NCBI RefSeq assembly: GCF_963678245.1
Contig: NZ_OY782774.1
Location: 1-64,000, forward strand
Reading direction: 5' to 3'
DNA: 64,000 nt
Source: an uncultured Sunxiuqinia sp.
GTDB taxonomy: Bacteria; Bacteroidota; Bacteroidia; Bacteroidales; Prolixibacteraceae
The notes beneath the pieces were generated by a model. The model searched no databases. It saw nothing but the letters and a program-made list of their open reading frames with translations, and was not told where the DNA came from. Positions 46,601 to 54,774 of this stretch are shown piece by piece (the stretch's first letter is position 1; each line of letters begins with the position of its first letter). The position numbers and the translations under genes were made by a program.

Positions 46601-47297
46601 ACAGGAAGACATCGACAACTATTGGGAATACCTGTCGCAAAATTCTGCAGCTGCCGGTAGTGATGGCGCTTATTACTTTGGTGCAACAGATAAGAGTCAA
46701 ATGCGATTGGGTAACCTAGCCTACCAAGATCGTTATGGAAAGCCTGCCGAAGATGGTTCGATGACCGAAGCAGACGGACGTATTGGAGAAGATGGTAGCC
46801 AGGATTTTTACGAGCTTGAAAAAGCAAATTCCCGCCATGGTTTCGTCACCAATTTGGGGGTCACCTATAAGTCATTCAGATTAAAAACACAAATCAGCAC
46901 CTCGTGGGGAGGAGTAAGGTATATAGATCGGGTACAATCATATACCGACGAATTCTTCTGGAATCCAGAGTCTTTCTGGGCTGATATGTACTCGCCTGAC
47001 ACTCCCATGGTCGGAAGTTACCCCATTTCATCGGAATCAGGTAACTTAAGGGAGTCGGACTTCTGGACAGTGAACTCGTTTAGATGTTTTATAAGAAATA
47101 TTTCGCTAAGTTATGATTTGCCAAAAAATTGGATGAACTCAATTGGAGTTGAACGGGCAGCCTTTACCCTCACAGGGTATAATATGTGGGATTTTTATAA
47201 TCCATATCCGGATAAATATCGGAATATGTACGACTCGTCAACCTCTGGGTATCCTACTTTGCGCTCTTGGTCACTGGGAGTAAATGTTTCATTCTAA
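43647..47297 (+). CDS. SusC-like TonB-dependent transporter with STN domain (locus 2)
   Basis: Outer-membrane importer of 1216 residues. Membrane/signal segment about 20-40; STN domain about 47-120 (VSTILREIEEHTGCQFIYES); carboxypeptidase-like domain about 130-205 (GPLPGVTVVISGTTNG); plug with VIAVGYGTQTKGSLTAAVEQ and LVIIDDVMQ; barrel ending in LRSWSLGVNVSF. The STN domain normally talks to a FecR/sigma pair, but none is adjacent; the only one in the window is 18 kb upstream. It is followed by susD and a surface glycan-binding gene. Substrate inferred as pectin oligogalacturonides from the pectate lyases. Confidence 0.94.
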   Translation: MRKGLYSKLVSEYSGLPFPAKLTCLLVAFMLFTYTQVTASVGLLASTVTIEVSNEKVSTILREIEEHTGCQFIYESNTVDLNYLTSIKADDELIDAVLTELLAGQNLKYRLADGNKIIIMSENSRETIMQAADVIKVTGVIQDETGPLPGVTVVISGTTNGTITDLDGKYSLSGVPANGSITFSFIGMETQTIEVKGRTSIDVTMSAGNIALDEVIAVGYGTQTKGSLTAAVEQVSAKEISELPVSNLSESLQGVIPGLNISNVSSRPGQAADVSIRQTFSLSKDGGNSVPLVIIDDVMQLDANTGLPTLDQFNNLDPSEIEDITVLKDASAAIYGARAAQGAIIVTTKRGKKGKPRISYSGQMTYNDAISHGKTLDGKEYGNYWNTLVDITGDAEANDLYSINELYDMSQADYNWLDEAWKASITQRHSLGVSGGSDRATYYAGLSVFDQGANLGSQDYQRYNFRANVSVDVANGLKFTSNLSANKGTLERSYTKSSSGIRNGYAEGTRSDYAPLLHMPGHIPWQVEYQGEEYFFSPLMGTTIATTASSINSKTSMAGWNYFANEASGAKSAEESMSYNANFGLEYKVPFIKGLSVKATYSIQQSYTEGDQVALPVELLYQENTDVANNHLYNPNGNFGVGVNNAGGDLQILYDSNYNKRDQYNFYLNYSGEFGEHTVSAMAAVERSEGYRSSQRQIYSNPDDPYLGGSSTAGDIQDGSYIMRYQNASMSYIGRVNYSYKNRYLASFLLRTDASTKFAPENYWAMFPSLSIGWILSEEPWFESALSWVDYLKVRYSVGITGKDNIRAWLWLQQYDYSNDGGIGFGEDGGNRVEGLKPGKTPNRDVQWDKTYKNNFGIDASVLDNRLSLGFDFYYDMLRDMLTVMSAQLGSPITTGGAFTEQNFSSIDAWGYEAKLQWRDKINNDLRYSIGINFGHGYNKVVKYFDSNYRYPADIRMKEGESTIRPSYGYKVWRETSGGDGILRTQEDIDNYWEYLSQNSAAAGSDGAYYFGATDKSQMRLGNLAYQDRYGKPAEDGSMTEADGRIGEDGSQDFYELEKANSRHGFVTNLGVTYKSFRLKTQISTSWGGVRYIDRVQSYTDEFFWNPESFWADMYSPDTPMVGSYPISSESGNLRESDFWTVNSFRCFIRNISLSYDLPKNWMNSIGVERAAFTLTGYNMWDFYNPYPDKYRNMYDSSTSGYPTLRSWSLGVNVSF

Positions 47298-47340
47298 TGA
47301 GGATATAGATGGTTATATTTTAATATTAAAGACTATTCAA

Positions 47341-49335
47341 ATGAAAAATATACTGAAACATATAATATTAGGGCTGGCTTTTTTGACAATACTAAACTCT
47401 TGTAGTGATGAATTTCTTAGAGAAGCCGGGCCAATTGATCGCTTTGGTGATGATATTTTCAAAAGTGAATCCCTGATGGATCGCCACCTGGCGACTCTTT
47501 ATTCTTACTACTTTGCCGGTTTTAACTCGCCGGATCGTCATCTGGTTGGATATTATACGAACATGCCGTCCCGCTTGACTGATGAACGGGGAGGAGGGAT
47601 TTCTTCTTACAAATGGATACAAACAAACGCGTCATTTTCAAGTGGTGATGATTCCATGTTCCCTTCATATATTGGTCCCGACCGCTTGGGGAGCTCAATA
47701 ACGAACTATTCGTATGACCGCATTCGATATGTAACAGATGTTCTTGAAAAGATCGATTCTTACAGTGATGGTGCACTTTCAGAAAGCTACATTAATAAAG
47801 TCAAGGGGCAGATGTATTATCTGCGCGGAATTCAATACTATGACCTGATGAAAGTCTATGGCGGGGTACCAATTATAACAACCGTTCAGACTTCTTCCAG
47901 TGATGATCCTTCTATTAAGATTCCTCGCTCTTCAACCGGCGAGACTGTAGCACAAATTATTGCAGATTTGGATAGTGCGGCTACCTTACTTCCTGGTACG
48001 TGGAACAATCCTGCGGAGAACTACGGACGTCCAACGTCTTGTTCTGCAATGGCTCAGAAAGTTCGTGTCTTGTTAACTTATGCGAGTCCGCTGTTTAACT
48101 CCAATTGGGAAGACGCTGGCAGATGGCAGGATGTTATTAATGCAGGATTGGAAGCTGAAGCTGCATTACAGGCTGAAGGTTATGGACTGTACGGAAATTC
48201 GATCAAAGATTGGGAAGAAATGTTGAGTGCGTCATCTTACGATGCTCCCGGTAATATGGAAGCGATTGTGATTCAGTTGCTCAATGCCCCTGAAAGCGGA
48301 TCAAGTAATGCTTACCAAAACGGATGGGAAAATAGCTTGCGTTTGCCCAGTCAGGGAGGTAACAGTGGTGTCGCTGTTCCTCGCGATATGATTGATTTGT
48401 TTCCCATGGCCAGTGGTGCTCGTCCGACACCAGCGAATGGCTATGATTCGTTTAAATTCTTTTTAAACCGGGATCCTCGTTTCTACCGTACATTCGCTTT
48501 TAATGGTGTGATTTGGCCATATCAGGAAAATACGAAAGATACCTTATATACTTACATGTGGCAATCCGGACAATCTAATTATTTTGCTGGAGAGAATAAT
48601 GATATTGCCAGCCCTGTTTTTGTTCGTAAGATGTCTGGCGATGCTGACGCATCAAGTGAGAACTACGATTTATCGGGAATTAACATCATGGAGTATCGCT
48701 ATGCCGAATTTCTGTTAATCATGGCTGAAGCGTATGCCGGTGTCGGCAATACTGGAATGACCGCGCAATACATTAACCGAGTGCGCAACAGAGTAGGAGC
48801 AGGAGAGGTTGATAAGCCAGGTACGAAAATGGAAGCGTTTAACGCGGTGTTGTACGAACGCCAGGTCGAATTAGCCTATGAAGGTAAACGCTTTTGGGAT
48901 ATGCACCGCTGGATGTTGTTTAACGATGGTGGCGATAATGTCATCTCAACCAACGCTACCTGTAGTAAAATTGGTGTAAAACCGTTGAAAGGAGGAGCTC
49001 GCAGAGGTTATTTTCTGAAGTACACTGGTACAGTTTCAGGCAAAGATGATCCGATTGCCGAAGAAGACTTGGTGGCAGCCAATCCAAACTCAGAAGATTT
49101 TCAAAATCAACTGGAGGATTTGGCCGAGTGGTATGATGCTAATTTTGAAGAAGCAGAATTGACTAATTATATGGATCAATATTTGCAAGAACAGAATGTA
49201 TATACCTGGAATAACAACTACTATGTGAGTGGTTTCCGCTCAAACTTACTTACTCAGAACGATTGGCTAGAGCAAACAAAAGGATGGGATGATGCCAGTG
49301 GTTCTCCGGGGATATTCGATTTCCGAGGGGAATAA
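47341..49335 (+). CDS. SusD-like lipoprotein (locus 2)
   Basis: Surface lipoprotein partner of the second SusC, 664 residues from the ATG at 47341; an earlier in-frame ATG at 47284 overlaps susC and is rejected because the signal peptide starts at MKNILKH. Lipobox LNSC followed by SDEF. SusD features: VKGQMYYLRGIQYYDLMKVY, IPRSSTGETVAQIIADLDSA, YRYAEFLLIMAEAYAG and YERQVELAYEGKRFWDMHRW. 43 bp after susC and 55 bp before the next lipoprotein gene, so one operon. Confidence 0.94.
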   Translation: MKNILKHIILGLAFLTILNSCSDEFLREAGPIDRFGDDIFKSESLMDRHLATLYSYYFAGFNSPDRHLVGYYTNMPSRLTDERGGGISSYKWIQTNASFSSGDDSMFPSYIGPDRLGSSITNYSYDRIRYVTDVLEKIDSYSDGALSESYINKVKGQMYYLRGIQYYDLMKVYGGVPIITTVQTSSSDDPSIKIPRSSTGETVAQIIADLDSAATLLPGTWNNPAENYGRPTSCSAMAQKVRVLLTYASPLFNSNWEDAGRWQDVINAGLEAEAALQAEGYGLYGNSIKDWEEMLSASSYDAPGNMEAIVIQLLNAPESGSSNAYQNGWENSLRLPSQGGNSGVAVPRDMIDLFPMASGARPTPANGYDSFKFFLNRDPRFYRTFAFNGVIWPYQENTKDTLYTYMWQSGQSNYFAGENNDIASPVFVRKMSGDADASSENYDLSGINIMEYRYAEFLLIMAEAYAGVGNTGMTAQYINRVRNRVGAGEVDKPGTKMEAFNAVLYERQVELAYEGKRFWDMHRWMLFNDGGDNVISTNATCSKIGVKPLKGGARRGYFLKYTGTVSGKDDPIAEEDLVAANPNSEDFQNQLEDLAEWYDANFEEAELTNYMDQYLQEQNVYTWNNNYYVSGFRSNLLTQNDWLEQTKGWDDASGSPGIFDFRGE

Positions 49336-49390
49336 CACATGAGCTTCTTCAAAAGAAATTGTTAATATTGAATCCTTTAAATTTAAGAAT

Positions 49391-51187
49391 ATGAAGAAAA
49401 TTATAAACTACTTAATACTATTTGGGGCGATAATGAGTGCCTCTGTGGTATTCAATGCATGTAAAGATGAATTAGAGGATGATGGTGGAGTATTCATTTT
49501 TCAGCCTATCAACCTAACCTATTCACTCAATGATACTTTAAATAGTCCCATATACAATATGGGACGTTACACTTGGGAAGATCGTTCCGAAACACCGACT
49601 ACGCATTATGTAGTGACTACCTATAGAGGGCTTATCGAAGAAGGCGGGACTCCGATTACAACAGTTAAAGACGTTCCTCATATTGATGGTGTTAATAATT
49701 ACAATGTCCTGGTTGATGAAGAACTCCTTAGTGGAACAACCTATGAGACTGAAATAATGCCCTACATGAACGAAACTCCAGGCAACGCGAATACGATTGT
49801 ATTCGAATCTCTTATTGAAGACATTATAGGTAGTAGCACAAAAGTAGCAACTACAGCAACAACGGCTACCTTTAAATGGAAAGTGAGTGCCGCCGGAGTG
49901 GCGAAGAAAATTGTTGTTACGCCAAACGAAAATGATTTGAACCCTGGTGCGGAAGAAGAGGCTGTTGTCGTCGAACAAGATATTCCTTCAGATGCCACAA
50001 CAGTGACTGTAGAGGATTTAGTGCCCTTTACCGGTTATATCGGCGAGCTCATTGATAAAGATGGTGGTGTTGTCGGACGTTATACCTTGAAAACATCTAT
50101 GGCAGGAGGTTTAGTTGTTAAAAATAGCTCTGAACTTGAGGCAGCTATAGAAGAGTTGATGATGAGCGGCGGCGCTATATCGTTATCAGCAGAGGAAACA
50201 AGCGAATATGAATACTCAGGTCCAATGCCTACTGGTGACATCTATTTATTGGGACTGGAAGGTTATGATGGTACCCAAGAATCTACTGTGACGATTAAAT
50301 TGTCTGTTAAATACCAGGAGCAAAGTGGTATGCTTAACCTCATGCGCTTAAACATTGATGGTGCAAATGAGTTAGAACACTTAATTACCTTGGAGGATGC
50401 TGATATAGATGCTGTAGAGCAAGGTACCCCGGCCGAAGCAACTGGAATTACAATTCAAGATTGTTGGGTTACCAATTACACAGGTTCTGCAATCTACTCG
50501 CCAAAAGAAGCCTATCAGCGGCTCGAAAATATTAGTATCTCGAACTCCACCTTTGCAAATATTGTCGGTAATCTGATTGAATTCAGAAAGTGGGACGAAG
50601 AAGGTGTAAACTCTAAATTTGAGGCGGGTAATCCTTATTGGTGTTCTGCTGTAAAAGATATTACAATCGACATTTCAACCATTTATAAGGTAGCTACAAA
50701 AGGGGGTACGATAGATGGTGACGAATACATTCGAGGAAATTCTGTGGTAAGAATCGACGGTGGTAAAAACCTCAATAACAATACGCAGGGTAGTTCGTTC
50801 AATTTGTTTAATACCACATTAATAGATGTTGCTCCGGAAGCACCGATCTTTCTGATTGAAGACTACAATTACCAGGGGAAAGATAATCCGGGAGGTATTT
50901 TTACTAAGGATTGTCTATTTGCGAATATCAGCGAGGGGTCGTATTCTGTACGAACCGGGCAAATTGCTCAAGGTTATAATTTTAACCCAACGACCAATGA
51001 AGCTGCTAATGCAGAGTCGATGACGACAAGAACTTCTCTAGCCCAATTGTACGGCGCAAATTCAAACACGGTGAACAATCCACTTGCGGGACCTATTGTT
51101 TCGGTTACTTTTGCGGATTTGAATAACCTGGATTTTAAAATTACAGGAGGTTCAGCATCGAAAGGTAATCCATCATTGTATGAATAG
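49391..51187 (+). CDS. Beta-helix surface glycan-binding lipoprotein (DUF4957/DUF5123 type)
   Basis: Lipoprotein of 598 residues in the SusE/F position of the operon. Lipobox VFNAC followed by KDELEDDGG, a surface-export signal. The N-terminal half has two Fn3-like sandwiches (about 50-135 and 150-235, ATTATTATFKWKVS). The C-terminal half resembles a right-handed beta-helix (LMRLNIDGANELEHLI, ITIQDCWVTNYTGSAIYS, ISISNSTFANIVGNLIEFRK) as in DUF4957/DUF5123 proteins common in pectin loci. It probably binds pectin at the cell surface; a lyase activity cannot be excluded but no catalytic signature is recognised. A terminator follows. Confidence 0.78.
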   Translation: MKKIINYLILFGAIMSASVVFNACKDELEDDGGVFIFQPINLTYSLNDTLNSPIYNMGRYTWEDRSETPTTHYVVTTYRGLIEEGGTPITTVKDVPHIDGVNNYNVLVDEELLSGTTYETEIMPYMNETPGNANTIVFESLIEDIIGSSTKVATTATTATFKWKVSAAGVAKKIVVTPNENDLNPGAEEEAVVVEQDIPSDATTVTVEDLVPFTGYIGELIDKDGGVVGRYTLKTSMAGGLVVKNSSELEAAIEELMMSGGAISLSAEETSEYEYSGPMPTGDIYLLGLEGYDGTQESTVTIKLSVKYQEQSGMLNLMRLNIDGANELEHLITLEDADIDAVEQGTPAEATGITIQDCWVTNYTGSAIYSPKEAYQRLENISISNSTFANIVGNLIEFRKWDEEGVNSKFEAGNPYWCSAVKDITIDISTIYKVATKGGTIDGDEYIRGNSVVRIDGGKNLNNNTQGSSFNLFNTTLIDVAPEAPIFLIEDYNYQGKDNPGGIFTKDCLFANISEGSYSVRTGQIAQGYNFNPTTNEAANAESMTTRTSLAQLYGANSNTVNNPLAGPIVSVTFADLNNLDFKITGGSASKGNPSLYE

Positions 51188-51253
51188 ACACTCTTTATAA
51201 CAATGAGTCATTCTAAAAAGACTGATGAATTATTTTATTTTTACTGATCTGAA

Positions 51254-51285
51254 AGAAGCCGTTGTGTGCGTACATAACGGCTTCT
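51254..51285 (+). terminator. Terminator of the locus 2 susCD operon
   Basis: AGAAGCCGTT (51254-51263) pairs perfectly with AACGGCTTCT (51276-51285), 10 bp, with a pyrimidine-rich tail (TCTCTT). It closes the susC-susD-beta-helix operon. Confidence 0.75.
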
Positions 51286-51510
51286 CTCTTCGTGAACTGA
51301 TTGAGAAATTGAAGGTGTTCTTAATTACTTTTGTTGAGAACTTGTATTCTGTAAGTACACTATAATGCTGAGGGAAATCTTTATTTAAAGAATAGCATAC
51401 TTTTAATGTGTTTTAAGACCTATTTTGAAAAATAGTATTCTTGTGTTGTAACGATTACATACAGTATTGAAATTTGTTTTTATTTAACCATTAAATAAAG
51501 GTTTTTAGAA

Positions 51511-51541
51511 TGTAAACGTTATCATTTTTTTATTAATTTTG
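51511..51541 (+). promoter_or_regulatory. LacI-type operator and promoter of the first pectate lyase
   Basis: TGTAAACGTTATCA (51511-51524), identical to the site before susC of locus 2, overlies the expected -33 position of TAATTTTG (51534-51541), a consensus -7 element. A weaker ATTAAACGTTCAAA lies just downstream near 51546. The ATG is about 110 bases further on. Confidence 0.65.
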
Positions 51542-51651
51542 GAAAAATTAAACGTTCAAAAATTGCTTGAATTATTGTAGGGCATAAATCTTTGAGAAAA
51601 GGGGATTGAATATAGCTCGAAAGATTGATACTGGAATTAAAACTAAACATT

Positions 51652-54471
51652 ATGGAATATCAAATAACAAAAATATTGGCTTCAAAATTATTATCAGCTG
51701 TTTGCGGAGTCTTTTTTTCGATTTCACTTTGGGCTGGAAGTCCAGTTGTAAAGATTGACTTCAACCAGACCGGTAGAAGTGAGACTGAAGTCCATGAACC
51801 TGGCTACGAACCCTGGGGCAGTTATACCAATCCTGTTTCCAAAACATTTGAAGGAATATCTTTCACATTAACCAAGTCCGGCACTGCAGGAAAAGGTCTT
51901 AAAAGTAATTGGTACAAGGCCGGAATTGGGGCGGCAAAATTGGTTAATGACGGGGTAACGGTTGATAGTGGTAATGATGGAGGCGAGATAACCTTAACGA
52001 TTGGAGGGCTTGAGAAGGGCGATCATTCATTGTTGGTTTTTCTGAATAACGTTGATAGCCCGGAGTCCGGTACTTTCAGCCCAGTTGATGTTTTGATAAA
52101 CGGAGAAGTTATTTACGACAACGTGGCCCCGACAATACGAGCCGCATCTAACTATGATGCAAAGATTATCTATCTGACGTTTAGTGCTCAGGAATCAGAA
52201 GATGTCGAAATTACTTTTCGAGCAGAAACCGCAGGAGATGAGACCATCAAGAACTTTGTTCTCAATGCTATTGAGCTAAATACACCTAATTTGCTCGATC
52301 AGGCAATTAATCCTGAGCCGGCTGATGCTAACGAGCACGTCGTTGCTCATAGTGGAACTGTCAAACTTAGCTGGACGGCAGATGATGAAGCAACTTCTCA
52401 TCGCGTTTATTTTGCGACATCTGCTGATGACTTAGCTACGGCAACAACTGATGACCTTGCATATAAAGGAACACAAGCAGAAACGGAATATCAATTGAGT
52501 GACTTGGATACGCACAGTGATTACTTCTGGAGGATTGACGAAGTGAAGGCCGATGGTACTGTCACGAAAGGTAATGTGTGGTCATTCCGGTTAGCTCGTT
52601 TGGCATTTCCCGGAGCCGAAGGTTATGGCAGGTATGCCAAAGGAGGCCGCGGCGGAAAAGTTGTACATGTTACGAATCTTAACGATAGCGGAGAGGGAAG
52701 TTTACGCTATGCGGTTGAAGAAGAAACCGGATCTCGAACAATCGTTTTTGACGTTTCAGGGATCATTAGGCTAAAGTCACGCTTGGTGCTGTCGGACAGC
52801 AATGTGACTATTGCCGGACAAACGGCTCCAGGTAAAGGTATTTGTTTACGGGACGCTCCTTTTGGGTTGAGTGGCGCAAATGATGCAATTATTCAGAATA
52901 TTCGTATACGAAGAGGGAATATTGGTCAATATGGCCAAGGTTTGGATGGTATGGGAATGCAGGGAAGCAATAATTGCATCATCGACCATTGTTCTATCAG
53001 TTGGACGATTGATGAGGCTTTCAGTTCCCGTTCGGGTAAAAATATCAGTTTGCAACGCACTTTGATTTCCGAAGCATTGAATGTTGCCGGTCACCCAAAC
53101 TACCCGGAAGGTACTGCTCACGGATACGCGGCTAGCATTAGCGGCAATGTTGGTAGCTTCCATCATAATCTTTTGGCTCATTGCGAAGGACGTAACTGGA
53201 GCTTAGCGGGTGGTCTTGATGGTGACGGCTATTATTCAGGAAGGCTTGACATCAGAAATAATGTAGTTTACAACTGGGGACACCGTGCTACCGATGGAGG
53301 TGCAATGGAAGTAAATTTTGTAGGAAACTATTATAAACCTGGTGCCGCAACAGATCTTTTCTATGCGTTGACTATAGAGCATGAGGGTAGAGGGAAAGGA
53401 ACCCAGCAGGCTTATTTCGATGGTAATGTAATGCCTGGACATTTTAATGAAACGAGTCAGGAGGATGGTAGGCGATTCACACTAAAAAATGGTGCTACAG
53501 TCGATTGGGAAACTTTTGTCGAGGAACCATTCTTTGAATCGTATGTCGAAACGCAAACAGCAAGAGCTGCTTATAAGGATGTATTGTCGGATGTGGGATG
53601 TACTCAGCCGGAACTTGATAATCACGACGTTAGAGTAATTAATGAGTCGTTAAACGGAACTTATACCTATTCAGGTAGTGTGTCAGGGAAACCTGGGTTA
53701 CCTGATGATCAGGATGATGTAGGTGGCTGGGAGAACTATCCGGAGGAGAGTAGGGATGCTTCGTGGGATAGTGATGCAGACGGCCTTCCTGATTGGTGGG
53801 AAGCCTACTACAATTTAAATGAAAATTCGGCAGAAGGAGATTATTCCGAAGCCAACCAGGATTTTGACAACGATGGGTATACCGAGCTAGAGGATTACCT
53901 GCATTGGATGGCTAAGCCACATTTTATTCAATCGGTGAACAAGCCAATTACAATCAATCTAACCAACTTTTTCAAAGGTTATGAGGATAATCCTTCGGTA
54001 GTAGCTTCGGATGAAGTTAACGGATCGGTTGAAATTACGAATAACCAGGCTGTTTTCAAGTGCGAATCATGTGGCATGGCATCATTTACTTTAACTGTGA
54101 CGGACGCAGATGGTGACAGCAAGGCGAAAGAGGTGGTGGCATTTTTTCAACCCAATAAACAAGGTAACTGTACGCCCGATTTTTCAACCGGAATGAATGA
54201 TTTTGATGATTTTCAAGAAAATATTTATATCGCTCCAAATCCTGTTTCAGATAACCAGCTGAACCTTTTTGGACATACTCAACAGGAGTTGATCAAGTCA
54301 ATTACCTTACATAGTGTTTTTGGGAATGAAATAAAGATGGAAAATTCGAACACGGTGTTTTCCGGCGATTTTGAGGCCAGTTTAACCTTGCCTCAAATTA
54401 GCTCAGGGATATATTTTGTCCGGCTTGAGTTTGAAAAAAGAAATGTCGTTCTACAGTTTGTCAAGAATTGA
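51652..54471 (+). CDS. PL1 pectate lyase with T9SS sorting domain
   Basis: Secreted multidomain pectate lyase of 939 residues from the ATG at 51652 (an in-frame TTG at 51625 is rejected). Order: signal peptide to about 28; a carbohydrate-binding-like beta domain (about 30-215); an Fn3-like domain (about 220-325); the PL1-type parallel beta-helix (about 330-650, from FPGAEGYGRYAKGGRGGKV through VTIAGQTAPGKGI and CIIDHCSISWTIDEAFS). Then a Ca-binding repeat region (DSDADGLPDWWE, DFDNDGYTELEDY, about 695-745) and a C-terminal T9SS sorting domain (IAPNPVSDNQLNLFG ... GIYFVRLEF). It should be exported to the surface or medium and cut homogalacturonan by beta-elimination. Confidence 0.92.
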   Translation: MEYQITKILASKLLSAVCGVFFSISLWAGSPVVKIDFNQTGRSETEVHEPGYEPWGSYTNPVSKTFEGISFTLTKSGTAGKGLKSNWYKAGIGAAKLVNDGVTVDSGNDGGEITLTIGGLEKGDHSLLVFLNNVDSPESGTFSPVDVLINGEVIYDNVAPTIRAASNYDAKIIYLTFSAQESEDVEITFRAETAGDETIKNFVLNAIELNTPNLLDQAINPEPADANEHVVAHSGTVKLSWTADDEATSHRVYFATSADDLATATTDDLAYKGTQAETEYQLSDLDTHSDYFWRIDEVKADGTVTKGNVWSFRLARLAFPGAEGYGRYAKGGRGGKVVHVTNLNDSGEGSLRYAVEEETGSRTIVFDVSGIIRLKSRLVLSDSNVTIAGQTAPGKGICLRDAPFGLSGANDAIIQNIRIRRGNIGQYGQGLDGMGMQGSNNCIIDHCSISWTIDEAFSSRSGKNISLQRTLISEALNVAGHPNYPEGTAHGYAASISGNVGSFHHNLLAHCEGRNWSLAGGLDGDGYYSGRLDIRNNVVYNWGHRATDGGAMEVNFVGNYYKPGAATDLFYALTIEHEGRGKGTQQAYFDGNVMPGHFNETSQEDGRRFTLKNGATVDWETFVEEPFFESYVETQTARAAYKDVLSDVGCTQPELDNHDVRVINESLNGTYTYSGSVSGKPGLPDDQDDVGGWENYPEESRDASWDSDADGLPDWWEAYYNLNENSAEGDYSEANQDFDNDGYTELEDYLHWMAKPHFIQSVNKPITINLTNFFKGYEDNPSVVASDEVNGSVEITNNQAVFKCESCGMASFTLTVTDADGDSKAKEVVAFFQPNKQGNCTPDFSTGMNDFDDFQENIYIAPNPVSDNQLNLFGHTQQELIKSITLHSVFGNEIKMENSNTVFSGDFEASLTLPQISSGIYFVRLEFEKRNVVLQFVKN

Positions 54472-54774
54472 ATTGATGAGTGTAGAAGAGCTTTGATGGG
54501 CTGAAAAAGTAAAAAGAAAGGCTGAGTGCTGACGAATGCAACAAGAATAGGGTGATTTTATTTGGAACTTTGCCTGCATGATATTTATTTATAGCAGTTC
54601 ATGTTGAAAAAGAAGCGTTAGATCGTAAAGCTTTAAAAGGTTACCAGTCATGGTGCTGGTTTTTGATGATTTATTGTAGACTAAAAAGGGGCTTTTTTGA
54701 ATGCCCGATTTATCTAATAATTCAAAAGGTAATAGGCAATTATGCTAAAAGCAATTGCTGAAAAGTATAGTATT
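54472..54774 (+). other. Spacer between the two pectate lyase genes
   Basis: 303 bp without coding signal or an AACGTT-centred operator. Two weak terminator-like hairpins are present: ACCAG/CTGGT with T4 (54643-54664) and AAAAAG/CTTTTT with a 3-base loop near 54683-54697. No clear promoter was found, so the second lyase may rely on read-through. Confidence 0.4.
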
